From positions 1 to 64,000 of the forward strand of contig NZ_JBEFZF010000007.1 in the NCBI RefSeq assembly GCF_046524175.1: a stretch of DNA of 64,000 nucleotides, given 5' to 3'. Numbering within the stretch: the stretch's first letter is position 1; each line of letters starts with the position of its first letter. Below are positions 42,200 to 51,292 of this stretch, piece by piece. This DNA comes from Spongiivirga sp046524175. Its GTDB lineage: Bacteria; Bacteroidota; Bacteroidia; Flavobacteriales; Flavobacteriaceae. A program made the position numbers and the translations under genes. The notes beneath the pieces are model-generated. The model worked only from the letters and a program-made list of their open reading frames with translations. It was not told where the DNA came from and did no database searches.

Positions 42200-43255
42200 A
42201 TGGCAGTTATGCTTAAAACAGGAAAATACTTGTATTGGAAATTGCAATTACTTGGTTGGGGATTATCCTCCTGTTATTGGGCATACCAAGCATACAGTCG
42301 TTTTGATTACGGTGTATTATATACCAGTATCAATTTTATATTGGACATAATCGTCGGTGTCGTTCTTACACATTCTTACCATTTAGCCATTAAAAGCAAG
42401 TATCAACAATTTTCCATTATTAAAAAGCCTATTTCTTTAGGGTTGCATATTCTAGCATTAGCGGTATTGTTTATGCTACTTAATAACCTAAAATGGCATT
42501 ACTACTGGACATTGGTGAGAGAGAAGGATTTCATACTTTCTGTTTCACTTTTTGGATGGGATCCGGTATTTATTACCGGATTACGACTAATGTCTATTTG
42601 GGTATTAGCATACCACCTATACAGTCAATATCGTAAGGAAATTCTATCCACAAAACAAAAGGCAGCGCTTGAGGTATTGGAAAAAGAAGCAAAGCTTAAT
42701 TATTTACATACACAATTAAACCCTCATTTTTTGTTTAACTCAATGAACTCGATTAAATCGTTGATTGTTGAAAATCCTAAACAATCAAGAAGAGCAATAG
42801 ACCTTTTATCTGAACTTTTGCGAAACTCGTTAGACACCAAACAACAGCAATTAACCACTATTAAAAATGAACTTTCCTTAGTTAAGGATTACATCGAACT
42901 AGAAAAACTACGTTACGAAGACAGGCTATCGGTAGACATTAATTATGCGGAAGAGATTCTAGAAAGTCAGGTACCTATCTTTAGCATCCAGCTTTTAGTT
43001 GAAAATGCCATTAAACATGGTGTTGACAAAACAAATAAGAATGGTAAGATTACTATTACCATTTCTTTAAATGATGATTTGGTACAAGTTGATATAACAA
43101 ATCCTGGTATCCTGGAAAAAACATCAAGAGGATTAGGACTCAAAAACCTACAAGAGCGTTTGTCGATTTTTTACCAAGGCAATGCATCTTTTAAATTAAC
43201 TCAAGCTAGCCCTAATATAGTTCAGGCGAGATTGATGATACCCCATAAAAAATGA
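42200..43255 (+). CDS. LytS/YehU-type sensor histidine kinase
   Basis: This 351-residue membrane kinase has four predicted helices in residues about 12-140 and a histidine kinase domain of the LytS class. The phosphoacceptor His176 lies in LNYLHTQLNPHFLFNSMNSI. The ATPase domain shows PIFSIQLLVENAIKHGVDK and the G-box RGLGLKNLQERLS. The start could also be the Met at codon 4. Its stop overlaps the start of the LytTR regulator by 4 bp, giving a standard two-component pair. The upstream 285 bp (41915-42199) contain no gene and should hold the promoters for this gene and the divergent PSCyt1 operon. Confidence 0.92.
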   Translation: MAVMLKTGKYLYWKLQLLGWGLSSCYWAYQAYSRFDYGVLYTSINFILDIIVGVVLTHSYHLAIKSKYQQFSIIKKPISLGLHILALAVLFMLLNNLKWHYYWTLVREKDFILSVSLFGWDPVFITGLRLMSIWVLAYHLYSQYRKEILSTKQKAALEVLEKEAKLNYLHTQLNPHFLFNSMNSIKSLIVENPKQSRRAIDLLSELLRNSLDTKQQQLTTIKNELSLVKDYIELEKLRYEDRLSVDINYAEEILESQVPIFSIQLLVENAIKHGVDKTNKNGKITITISLNDDLVQVDITNPGILEKTSRGLGLKNLQERLSIFYQGNASFKLTQASPNIVQARLMIPHKK

Positions 43256-43971
43256 AGCATATCCATATACTTATAGTAGATGATGAACGCCTTGCGCGTA
43301 AGGAGTTAAAGCGTACATTGGCAGGGTTTACTTATTTAAACATAGTTGGTGAAGCGGATAGCGCAGACAGTGCAAAGACACTATTGTCTAGGACAAAAGT
43401 AGATTGCATATTTCTCGATATTCAAATGCCGGACAAATCGGGTTTTGATTTATTAGAGGAATTAGCAATAACGCCACAAATCATTTTCACCACAGCATAT
43501 AATGAATATGCCGTAAGAGCATTTGAGGTAAATGCCTTGGATTATCTAGTAAAACCCATACGGGAAGAACGATTGGAAGCAGCTGTTCTTAAGCTCAAAA
43601 ACCAAATTGCAACTAAAGATATTGCAAATAAGAAGTTGAGTATTCATCAAAAAATATTCGTAAATGATGGAAAGAGGTATCACTTCATCCCGCTAGCAGA
43701 CATTTTTTATATCAAATCTATTGAGAACTATGCTCAACTTCATTTCAAAAATGAAAGGCTATTAATCAAACGCTCCCTGAATAGTTTAGAAGAAATTTTA
43801 CCCGATGACACTTTTTTCAGAATTAATAGAAGTGAGATTGTCAACCTAGATTTTATTAAAGTCGTTGTTCCCTTCGAGAATAATAAACTTAAGATAACAC
43901 TTAAAACAAAAAACGAACTGGAAATTTCTACCAGGCGCTCTGTGCTCTTCAAAAAACGGACTAGGATTTGA
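43252..43971 (+). CDS. LytTR-family response regulator
   Basis: This 239-residue regulator partners the LytS-type kinase. The receiver domain (1-120) has VDDE at 9-12 and the phosphoacceptor Asp56 in CIFLDIQMPDKSG, with a conserved lysine in LDYLVKPI. The LytTR DNA-binding domain covers about 130-236 (KIFVNDGKRYHFIPLADIFY, SLNSLEEILPDDTFFRINRS, ending LEISTRRSVLFKKR). LytTR proteins bind imperfect direct repeats rather than palindromes. The gene overlaps lytS by 4 bp, and the following CocE-type gene starts just downstream, so the hydrolase is probably in the same transcript. Confidence 0.94.
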   Translation: MKHIHILIVDDERLARKELKRTLAGFTYLNIVGEADSADSAKTLLSRTKVDCIFLDIQMPDKSGFDLLEELAITPQIIFTTAYNEYAVRAFEVNALDYLVKPIREERLEAAVLKLKNQIATKDIANKKLSIHQKIFVNDGKRYHFIPLADIFYIKSIENYAQLHFKNERLLIKRSLNSLEEILPDDTFFRINRSEIVNLDFIKVVVPFENNKLKITLKTKNELEISTRRSVLFKKRTRI

Positions 43972-43988
43972 TCAAAAACGAATACAAA

Positions 43989-45797
43989 ATGAATATGTTA
44001 AAACCACATTTGTTGATAGTGGCAACAATGGCTATTGTCCTTCTTTCTTGTAACAAGACTACAAAGAGTGTTCAAGGAAAGTTGTTAATTCAGGATGAAA
44101 AAGAGTATTTCCTGCAAGATAGTATTGTAGTACAAACCGCAGACGGTGCTGAAGTAGCTCTTTTAATAGTAAGAAATAAGCAAGTAAAAACACCAGCACC
44201 TACCATTTTGCATCACACCATTTATACACGAGACAATGATTATGAAAGAGCTTTAAAAGCAGCAAGTCATGGATATGTTGGCGTAGTAAGTTATACAAGA
44301 GGTAAAGCCTGGAGCTCAAGTGAAATTGTTCCTTACGAATTTGAAGGAGGTGATATCAATACTGTAATAGAGTGGATTACGCAACAACACTGGAGCAATG
44401 GAGAAGTGGGTATGCAGGGAGGTAGCTATACCGGTTTCACACAATGGGCAGCTACTAAAAAATTACATCCAGCTTTAAAAACGATAATCCCGGCCGCATC
44501 ATCATCACCGGGAATTGGAGAGCCTTCGGAAAATGGGGTGTATATGTCGTTTTTGTATTCTTGGTTTCCGTATGTTACAAACAATAAAAAACTCGATACG
44601 GAAAATTACAATGACCATGGGCGCTGGAATAAATTAAAACTGGAGTACTATCAAAATGGAATTGCATACAATAAGCTCGATAGCATTGATGGAGCGCCCA
44701 ATCCTTTCTTCAAAAAGCAGCTGCAACATCCTACTTATGACAAGTACTGGCAATCTATGATGCCTTATAAAGAAGATTTCAAGAATATTGATATCCCTGT
44801 ATTAACCACAACAGGATATTATGACGGTGGGCAAATAGGAGCGCTTCATTATTTAAAAGAACATTATAAATATTTCGAAAATCCAGAGCACTATTTAGTA
44901 ATAGGGCCTTTTGGGCATTTAGGCTCGCAATACATCCCTGAAAAGACAATTAGCAACTATTCTATTGATTCAGTGGCACAAATTAGTATTACGGATTTGA
45001 GTTTCCAATGGTTTGATTATATCTTCAAAAGTAAACCAAAACCTGACTTGTTAAAGGACAAAATTAACTTTCAGGTTATGGGTGCCAACAAATGGAGACA
45101 CGTACAAGAACTCTCTAAAATGAGTAGTGACACCTTACGTTTCTATCTCAATAATACATTGTCAAACGTACCATTTCGATCTAAATATGGGACTGGAAAT
45201 AATGGCAATCCATTTCACTATGCGCTATCAAAAAATAGACCTTTACAAACCGGCTATATTGAACAAAGTGTCGATTTTAAGGATAGAACTCTTTCAGGTG
45301 AGAATAATTATTACAACCCGATTATTGTTAATGATTCTCTCCCCTTGAGCAATGGATTTTCTTTTATCACCAAGCCCTTTGATAACGATATGGAATTCAA
45401 TGGCTCCTATTCTGGATCATTGAAACTAATGATTAACAAAAAAGACATGGATTGCTCAATAGTGCTATATGAGCAAACGCCAGAAGGAAAGTATTTTAAA
45501 CTAACACAACAGTTTATTGGAAGGGCAAGTATGGCTAAAAACAGAGAAAAAAGACAGTTACTTTCACCAAATAAATTAGAGGAATTTCCTTTTAATAATG
45601 TAAGAGTAACAAGTAAAAAAATGAATAAGGGCAGTAGACTCGTTTTAGTGCTTAATGTAAACAAACATCCACATGAGCAAGTAAACTATGGTACAGGTAA
45701 AGATGTAAGCAAAGAAACAATTAAGGATGCCAATGAACCATTAATTGTCAAATGGTTCAATAATAGTTATGTAGATATCCCTGTATACAAAGAGTAA
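43989..45797 (+). CDS. CocE/NonD-family hydrolase (peptidase S15), lipoprotein
   Basis: The 602-residue product belongs to the X-Pro dipeptidyl-peptidase/acyl-hydrolase family. The signal ends MAIVLLSC with the lipobox Cys at residue 21. The alpha/beta hydrolase triad is visible: Ser146 in MQGGSYTGFTQWA, Asp279 in TTGYYDGGQIG, and His310 in GPFGHLGSQ. The C-terminal jelly-roll domain includes FNGSYSGSLKLMINKKDMDC. I prefer the ATG at 43989 because it opens the signal peptide; a TTG at 43968 overlaps the regulator stop. Ester or amide substrates such as glutaryl-7-ACA or proline peptides are used by relatives; the substrate here is unknown. Confidence 0.9.
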   Translation: MNMLKPHLLIVATMAIVLLSCNKTTKSVQGKLLIQDEKEYFLQDSIVVQTADGAEVALLIVRNKQVKTPAPTILHHTIYTRDNDYERALKAASHGYVGVVSYTRGKAWSSSEIVPYEFEGGDINTVIEWITQQHWSNGEVGMQGGSYTGFTQWAATKKLHPALKTIIPAASSSPGIGEPSENGVYMSFLYSWFPYVTNNKKLDTENYNDHGRWNKLKLEYYQNGIAYNKLDSIDGAPNPFFKKQLQHPTYDKYWQSMMPYKEDFKNIDIPVLTTTGYYDGGQIGALHYLKEHYKYFENPEHYLVIGPFGHLGSQYIPEKTISNYSIDSVAQISITDLSFQWFDYIFKSKPKPDLLKDKINFQVMGANKWRHVQELSKMSSDTLRFYLNNTLSNVPFRSKYGTGNNGNPFHYALSKNRPLQTGYIEQSVDFKDRTLSGENNYYNPIIVNDSLPLSNGFSFITKPFDNDMEFNGSYSGSLKLMINKKDMDCSIVLYEQTPEGKYFKLTQQFIGRASMAKNREKRQLLSPNKLEEFPFNNVRVTSKKMNKGSRLVLVLNVNKHPHEQVNYGTGKDVSKETIKDANEPLIVKWFNNSYVDIPVYKE

Positions 45798-45865
45798 AAG
45801 GGCTTCCTATATTAAACAATTTTAAAATAGCATATAGATTAGTTTTGCATGTATTAGCTTCATTT

Positions 45866-46090
45866 GATGGCGCCTACAAAGCTTCACGTTGAGAATTGAA
45901 AAAATGAAACGCTATATCATAAAATTCAATAGGAGGAATACCTGTGCTAACACTTGATGATCCTTACAAAGTTCCGCTTTGAGAATAAAAACCCGGACTA
46001 CCATATTCAAAAATCATATACAACTATTAAAGGTATTAAGGATTAACTGCGCTGCGCTTGTTGATCCTCGCAAAGCTCCGCTTTGAGAAT
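45866..46090. repeat. three copies of a short hairpin-containing intergenic repeat
   Basis: Related segments of about 35-40 bp occur with cores at 45877-45897, 45967-45987 and 46071-46090. The shared core is CAAAG-CTCCG-CTTTG followed by GAGAAT and an A-rich tail; copy 3 has the perfect 5-bp stem CAAAG/CTTTG, and copy 1 is the most diverged. All lie in the gap between the CocE-type gene and tRNA-Arg. Confidence 0.6.
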
Positions 46091-46181
46091 CGAAAAAACA
46101 ATCTCTTTGCTTTTCTTCAAAAAAGAAGCGAGCTTCATTTTTGAAACTCGCTTGACATTGAATCTTTTTTCGATTCATTCG

Positions 46182-46255
46182 TGACCCAGGGAGGATTCGA
46201 ACCCCCAACCCTCAGAGCCGAAATCTGATATTCTATCCAGTTGAACTACTGGGCC
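46182..46255 (-). tRNA. tRNA-Arg (anticodon UCG)
   Basis: A 74-nt cloverleaf on the minus strand: the acceptor arm GGCCCAG pairs with CTGGGTC, discriminator A at 46182. The D-arm contains GTTCAACTGGATAG. The anticodon arm is TCAGA-TTTCGGC-TCTGA with anticodon TCG at 46221-46219. The T-arm is GGGGG-TTCGAAT-CCTCC. CCA is not encoded. This form of tRNA-Arg decodes CGN codons. Confidence 0.93.
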
Positions 46256-46316
46256 TTTATTAGTCTTCAGTATACAGTTGCAGTAAACAGTAATATTACT
46301 GCGCAAAGCAAATTAC

Positions 46317-46766
46317 CTACATTAACTTCTGTTTTACGATGGTGGATATGGTTTTTCCGTCAGCTTGTCCAGCTAACGCTTTTGATACAATACCCATAAC
46401 CTTTCCCATATCTTTCATGCCACTTGCACCTATATCATCAATTGTTGCTACCACTACACTCTCAATCTCTTCTTCTGATAATTGTTCTGGTAAAAACTGC
46501 TCAATAATAACTGCTTGGTCAATCTCTGGCTGTGCTAAATCATCCCTGCCTTGTTCGGTAAAAATGGAGGCACTATCCTTACGTTGCTTCACCAGTTTTT
46601 GAAGCAACTTGATCTCATCTTCTTCAGATAGCATTTCTTTTGCCCCACTTTCCGTTTGCGCCAACAAAATAGCCGACTTTACAGCGCGAAGAGCAGCTAA
46701 AGCAGTCTGATCTTTCGCCTTCATCGCCTCCTTCATTTTGGTCATGATATCTTGTTGTAAACTCAT
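46317..46766 (-). CDS. GatB/YqeY domain protein
   Basis: This 149-residue cytosolic protein has the YqeY fold, related to the C-terminal tRNA-binding tail of GatB. The signature runs MSLQQDIMTKMKEAMKAKDQ, ALRAVKSAILLAQTESGA, EDEIKLLQKLVKQRKDSASI, EQFLPEQLSEEEIE and MGKVMGIVSKALAGQADGKT. The length is standard for stand-alone YqeY proteins. They are thought to act near aminoacyl-tRNA amidation but no activity is proven. It lies downstream of ftsZ, separated from it by a clear terminator. Confidence 0.93.
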   Translation of the reverse strand: MSLQQDIMTKMKEAMKAKDQTALAALRAVKSAILLAQTESGAKEMLSEEDEIKLLQKLVKQRKDSASIFTEQGRDDLAQPEIDQAVIIEQFLPEQLSEEEIESVVVATIDDIGASGMKDMGKVMGIVSKALAGQADGKTISTIVKQKLM

Positions 46767-46890
46767 TTCATTTAAAATTTAATGAGTGCGAAGATAGCAC
46801 TTTGAATGAGAAAGTTCAAGAGAAAGAACTAGGATTTAAATCGATTAAGAAAGAGTCTTGAAACAAGGATAATTAAACATCACCCATTAA

Positions 46891-46927
46891 AAAACCCGGA
46901 ACACTAATGTGGCTTGTTCCGGGTTTT
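46891..46927 (-). terminator. intrinsic terminator after ftsZ, end of the dcw cluster
   Basis: AAAACCCGGAAC (46891-46902) pairs perfectly with GTTCCGGGTTTT (46916-46927) around a 13-nt loop. It lies 22 bp after the ftsZ stop and sits between ftsZ and the yqeY-like gene. Confidence 0.85.
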
Positions 46928-46949
46928 ACATCAATAAACTAACTACTAA

Positions 46950-48944
46950 CTAATCTACATTGTCATGCAAGAACGAGTTGTTTGAACGCAATTGAATGTC
47001 ATCATTATCATCGGTTCCCAAAGTTGTTCTTGATGGACTAGGATCTTCATCAGATGGAACTGTATCATCTAAATCGACCCCCATACGTTTATATGCCGGA
47101 ATTTTCTCTATATCATCAATTTTTGATGCATTGGTCCGGAATTTATAATTGAAATCTTTCATCGTTTTTTTGCGCTCATTTGCGCGCTCCTTCATCAAAT
47201 CAGAAATCGAACTGTTAAAAGGGTCCACCTCGTCAGTTACAGCTTCCTCTTCTATTTCTTGAGCTACCACTTTTTTCTGGATCGCTAATTCCTGATCTAC
47301 TTCTTCTTCTGTAACCTCTGATGAGGATGCGTTATTTAAAGTAGACTCAACCTCCATATAATCTTCAAGGCTGTATCTTGTTTCATCTCCTACTTGAATG
47401 GGTTGTACCGTTACTTCTTCTGCATCTACAACATCCATATCTTTAACCTCTTCGGTTAAATCAAAACGAAGTACTTCTTCTTCCGCATCATTATTTTGCA
47501 CAGTATCAGATAATGGTAAATCAAAAGTTAATGTAAACTGTTCTTCATCACCAATTACTGTTGGCTCGTTTACCTCAATCTCATTCACAACCGGTGTGAT
47601 GATAAAATCATCTTCAGCAGTTTCTGTACTTTCAGGACTTTCCTCTAACGGCAATACCGCTTCTTCTTTTACTTCATTTGTATCTAAAACCTCATATACA
47701 ACATTAATGTTCTTTATCAAATCAGTGGTAGGGATCAAATCCATTTTTGGCTTAACAGGCTCGGGCTCTTCATCTTCTTCCAACAAAACATGGCGTACAA
47801 TTTTCTCCGGAGCATCTTTATCATTTGATACTTCTGCATTACCCGTTAACGGTTTAGGGTCAAAGGTTTTTTTCGGGCTTAAATCCTGAATTGCACGTTG
47901 CTCATCCCCAAGTGTATGAATGATCTTCTTAGACTCAGTATTGACAATTTCATCTTGTTGCTCTGCGTTAAAACCTGTTGCAATAATGGTAACCGAAATA
48001 GCATTATCTAACTCAACATCTTCACCGACACCCATAATGATATTGGCACTATGACCAGCTTCGTTTTGAATATGGTCGTTTATCTCACCAATTTCATCAA
48101 TCGTAATTTCTTCCGTACCAGAAACAATTAATAGCAATACGTTTTTAGCGCCTTTAATTTTATTATCATTTAATAAAGGAGAATCCAAAGCCTTCATGAT
48201 CGCTTCATTCGCCCGATTGGAACCAGAGGCACTAGCTGATCCCATAATGGCAGTACCACTATTAGAAAGAACTGTTTTGGCATCACGTAAATCAATATTT
48301 TGTGTGTAGTGATGAGTAATTACCTCAGCGATACCTCTAGATGCAGTTGCTAATACTTCGTCAGCCTTAGCAAACCCTGCTTTAAAGCCAAGGTTACCAT
48401 AGACTTCTCTTAGCTTATTATTATTAATTACGATTAAAGAATCTACATGCTGGCGCAAATTCTCAACCCCTAATTGCGCTTGCTCATTACGCATTTTTCC
48501 TTCAAACTGAAACGGAATGGTGACAATACCAACAGTAAGGATATCCATTTCTTTTGCCATTTTCGCAATAATTGGCGCAGCACCTGTTCCGGTACCCCCA
48601 CCCATACCAGCCGTGATAAAAATCATCTTGGTATTGGTACTTAGCATGGCTTTTATATCTTCATAGCTTTCTACAGCTGAACGCTCTCCTATTTCCGGAT
48701 TTGCCCCTGCACCAAGACCCTCGGTTAGGGAAACGCCAAGTTGAATTTTATTTGGGATTGAGCTATTTTCTAATGCCTGCGCGTCAGTATTACAGATCAC
48801 AAAATCGACCCCCTTAATACCAAGTTGAAACATATAGTTAATAGCATTGCTACCACCTCCGCCAACTCCAATCACTTTAATGACGTTAGACTGGTTCTTA
48901 GGGAGATCGAAATCGATGTTATTTTCGAATTCTGTAGTGCTCAT
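46950..48944 (-). CDS. ftsZ: cell division protein FtsZ
   Basis: FtsZ is the tubulin-like GTPase that forms the division ring. The GTPase core covers residues about 15-320: GVGGGGSNAINYM, ITAGMGGGTGTGAAPIIAKM (tubulin signature), and NTDAQAL. The protein has 664 residues, far above the E. coli 383, because an acidic linker of about 270 residues (rich in Glu, Asp, Val, Thr) separates the core from the conserved C-terminal region (KIDDIEKIPAYKRMGVDLDD). This long linker is typical of Flavobacteriia. It follows ftsA by 284 bp and ends the dcw cluster with a terminator. Confidence 0.97.
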   Translation of the reverse strand: MSTTEFENNIDFDLPKNQSNVIKVIGVGGGGSNAINYMFQLGIKGVDFVICNTDAQALENSSIPNKIQLGVSLTEGLGAGANPEIGERSAVESYEDIKAMLSTNTKMIFITAGMGGGTGTGAAPIIAKMAKEMDILTVGIVTIPFQFEGKMRNEQAQLGVENLRQHVDSLIVINNNKLREVYGNLGFKAGFAKADEVLATASRGIAEVITHHYTQNIDLRDAKTVLSNSGTAIMGSASASGSNRANEAIMKALDSPLLNDNKIKGAKNVLLLIVSGTEEITIDEIGEINDHIQNEAGHSANIIMGVGEDVELDNAISVTIIATGFNAEQQDEIVNTESKKIIHTLGDEQRAIQDLSPKKTFDPKPLTGNAEVSNDKDAPEKIVRHVLLEEDEEPEPVKPKMDLIPTTDLIKNINVVYEVLDTNEVKEEAVLPLEESPESTETAEDDFIITPVVNEIEVNEPTVIGDEEQFTLTFDLPLSDTVQNNDAEEEVLRFDLTEEVKDMDVVDAEEVTVQPIQVGDETRYSLEDYMEVESTLNNASSSEVTEEEVDQELAIQKKVVAQEIEEEAVTDEVDPFNSSISDLMKERANERKKTMKDFNYKFRTNASKIDDIEKIPAYKRMGVDLDDTVPSDEDPSPSRTTLGTDDNDDIQLRSNNSFLHDNVD

Positions 48945-49110
48945 ATTGTTGCTTTACTGGTTCTTGTTGTTTTATATTAATCTTTTGTCACTTCGAATGA
49001 TTCTATTTTAACCTTTAGGAACAATAGAATTATATCTAGAAGCTTTAGTCAGGACACCATTCTCATTCTTCAAATCACTCGACCTGAAATAAATCTCATT
49101 GGTCTGCGAA

Positions 49111-49221
49111 CCTCCTGGCTCCTCGCTGCGAATCATCCACAGGATAATTTACGATCGCTATTGGCCCTCACACCTCCTGGCTCCTCGCTGCAAATCATCC
49201 ACAGGATAATTTACGATCGCT
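49111..49221. repeat. two direct repeats of 49 bp between ftsA and ftsZ
   Basis: The segments 49111-49159 and 49173-49221 are identical except for one base (G or A after CTCGCTGC), with a period of 62 bp. They begin CCTCCTGGCTCCTCGCTGC and end TTTACGATCGCT. They fill much of the 284-bp spacer after the ftsA stop, which also contains the inverted repeat ATTCTATT/AATAGAAT near 48999-49033. Confidence 0.85.
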
Positions 49222-49228
49222 CGGTCCC

Positions 49229-50566
49229 CTACTCCGCATTGTCTAAAAAGTCTTTCAACTTCTCAGACCATTTATCTAAAATTGATTTGCGTTCTTTTTT
49301 TAATCGTGTTGCCGGTGGCACTTCTTTTCCTTCTTCACCTTCGGAAACATCATCTGATATTACAGATGAACTATCAAATACTGTATCCTCTTCAAAAATC
49401 CTTGCCTTTTTCTCCAAAGCGTTCATTAATAATCCTACAGCTGTTGCATACATAGGACTAGCAGTATCCGTGTCAGAATCTCCAGCTAAATGCTCATTAG
49501 GATATCCAATTCGGGTATCCATTCCGGTAATATACTCAACCAATTGCTTCAAATGTTTTAATTGAGAACCCCCTCCGGTTAAAACAATACCCGCGATTAA
49601 CTTCTTTTTCTGTTCTTCGTGACCATAATTTTTGATCTCTAAAAAAACCTGCTCAACGATTTCTACCACGCGAGCATGAATGATCTTCGAAAGATTCTTT
49701 AGGGTAATTTCTTTCGGTTCTCTACCTCTTAAACCCGGAATAGAAACGATTTCATTATCCTTATTTTCGCCCGGCCATGCAGATCCGAATTTTATCTTTA
49801 AAAGCTCCGCTTGTTTTTCAATAATCGAACATCCTTCCTTAATATCTTCTGTCACTACATTCCCTCCAAATGGAATTACCGCCGTGTGACGAATAATACC
49901 GTCTTTAAAAATGGCAAGGTCGGTTGTACCACCACCTATATCGATCAAAGCAACACCCGCTTCCTTTTCTTCTTGACTCAACACAGCATCTGCAGACGCC
50001 AATGGCTCTAATGTGATACCTCCTAATTCGAGTCCGGCACTTTTTATACATCGTCCAATATTTCTAATCGAAGACACTTGACCCACAACCACGTGAAAGT
50101 TGGCTTCTAACCTGCCTCCATACATCCCTATTGGCTCTGATATCTCCGCCTGACCATCAACCTTATACTCTTGTGGTAATACATGAATAATCTCTTCACC
50201 TGGAAGCATTACCAATTTGTAAACCTGATTAATAAGCTTCTCAATATCATCTTCACCAATAACCTCATCAGCATTTGGTCGGGTAATGTAATCGCTATGC
50301 TGTAGACTTCGTATATGCTGCCCTGCAATACCTACCACTGCTTCATCGATACTAAAGTCAGAAACACTTTCCGCCTCTTGAACTGCTTGTTGAATAGACT
50401 GTATAGTTTGTGTTATATTATTGACCACCCCTCGATGCACACCTAAACTTTTCGATTTGCCAATACCAAGTACTTCTACCTTGCCGTACTCATTTTTACG
50501 ACCAATCATCGCCACAATTTTGGTGGTTCCAATATCTAATCCAACCGCAACGTTTGTTTTTTCCAT
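49229..50566 (-). CDS. ftsA: cell division protein FtsA
   Basis: FtsA is the actin-like protein that tethers FtsZ to the membrane. The 445 residues show the ATP-binding motifs AVGLDIGTTKIVAMIGRKNE, GVALIDIGGGTTDLAIFKDG and IVLTGGGSQLKHLKQLVEYI, with the 1C domain between them (VSDFSIDEAVVGIAGQHIRS). The C-terminal amphipathic helix that binds the membrane is DKWSEKLKDFLDN. It follows ftsQ by 3 bp and precedes ftsZ. Confidence 0.97.
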   Translation of the reverse strand: MEKTNVAVGLDIGTTKIVAMIGRKNEYGKVEVLGIGKSKSLGVHRGVVNNITQTIQSIQQAVQEAESVSDFSIDEAVVGIAGQHIRSLQHSDYITRPNADEVIGEDDIEKLINQVYKLVMLPGEEIIHVLPQEYKVDGQAEISEPIGMYGGRLEANFHVVVGQVSSIRNIGRCIKSAGLELGGITLEPLASADAVLSQEEKEAGVALIDIGGGTTDLAIFKDGIIRHTAVIPFGGNVVTEDIKEGCSIIEKQAELLKIKFGSAWPGENKDNEIVSIPGLRGREPKEITLKNLSKIIHARVVEIVEQVFLEIKNYGHEEQKKKLIAGIVLTGGGSQLKHLKQLVEYITGMDTRIGYPNEHLAGDSDTDTASPMYATAVGLLMNALEKKARIFEEDTVFDSSSVISDDVSEGEEGKEVPPATRLKKERKSILDKWSEKLKDFLDNAE

Positions 50567-50569
50567 GTA

Positions 50570-51292
50570 CTACTTTTTGGTACAGACTACCTGATTACTA
50601 AATCTAAGATCTACTTTGTTATATGTAACCAGTGTACTATCTTCTGTTGCTTTTTTATAAAAAGCTTTTAAATTCTTGATTTTTCGCTCCAGTTGATCAT
50701 CATCTCCAAAAACAACTCTTAAATCGTTTGTTCTAAATCGAAATTCGAATCCACTGAACTTATTTTTATGAATAGCAACTACTTCTTTCTTCAAAAAATC
50801 ATCTTCTCTAACTTTCATTGCCACTTCGTGTAAAATAGAAATATCATCTTCAATGATTTCTCCACTTACTAAAGGCACTCTTGCCGAATGCTCTGATGAC
50901 AAAGGCATTTTTTTACCTTCGGTGTCAATGTAATAAGATCCATTTTCTACCACTCGAGCAATTGGAATTTTTTGCTCTACTTTTGCCTTAAGTGTACCAT
51001 TTACTGACACATAGACTTCGGCATTTTGGATCATTCCATTGGAGTTCAAAACTGCCTCCATTTTATCCAAAACTAATCGTTCTTTAAACATACTCGTAAC
51101 CCCTTGTTCATTTTGTATCAACAATTTATTAACTGCTGTTTCTGATATAAAAAGATTGTCATTTTCTGCCGTAAACTCCACCTTCACATCGTTTATTTTT
51201 TGAGTTTCATGCCTAAACGAAGTAAAGACATAAAGACTCGAAATGACCATAATCATAAGGATTACCCGTATCTTAATCCACTTTAATTTCAT
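50570..51292 (-). CDS. ftsQ: cell division protein FtsQ
   Basis: FtsQ is a bitopic divisome protein linking early and late division proteins. The 240 residues have one N-terminal membrane helix (IRVILMIMVISSLYVFTSF), a POTRA-type region with AVLNSNGMIQNAEVYVSVNG, KAKVEQKIPIARVVENGSYY and the beta domain with FEFRFRTNDLRVVFGDDDQL. Sequence conservation of FtsQ is low and the call rests on these features and on its place between murC and ftsA. It overlaps murC by 20 bp. Confidence 0.9.
   Translation of the reverse strand: MKLKWIKIRVILMIMVISSLYVFTSFRHETQKINDVKVEFTAENDNLFISETAVNKLLIQNEQGVTSMFKERLVLDKMEAVLNSNGMIQNAEVYVSVNGTLKAKVEQKIPIARVVENGSYYIDTEGKKMPLSSEHSARVPLVSGEIIEDDISILHEVAMKVREDDFLKKEVVAIHKNKFSGFEFRFRTNDLRVVFGDDDQLERKIKNLKAFYKKATEDSTLVTYNKVDLRFSNQVVCTKK

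Noticed and set aside
42126..42350. Plus-strand frame overlapping the start of the LytS-type gene
   Set aside because: It overlaps the real gene in another frame and has no protein-like features.
46014..46208. Minus-strand frame over the tRNA-Arg and the short repeats
   Set aside because: It runs through the 3' half of a clear tRNA gene and the repeated hairpins, so it is not a gene.
47398..47889. Plus-strand frame opposite the ftsZ linker
   Set aside because: It is a Ser-rich mirror of the acidic low-complexity linker, with no independent support.
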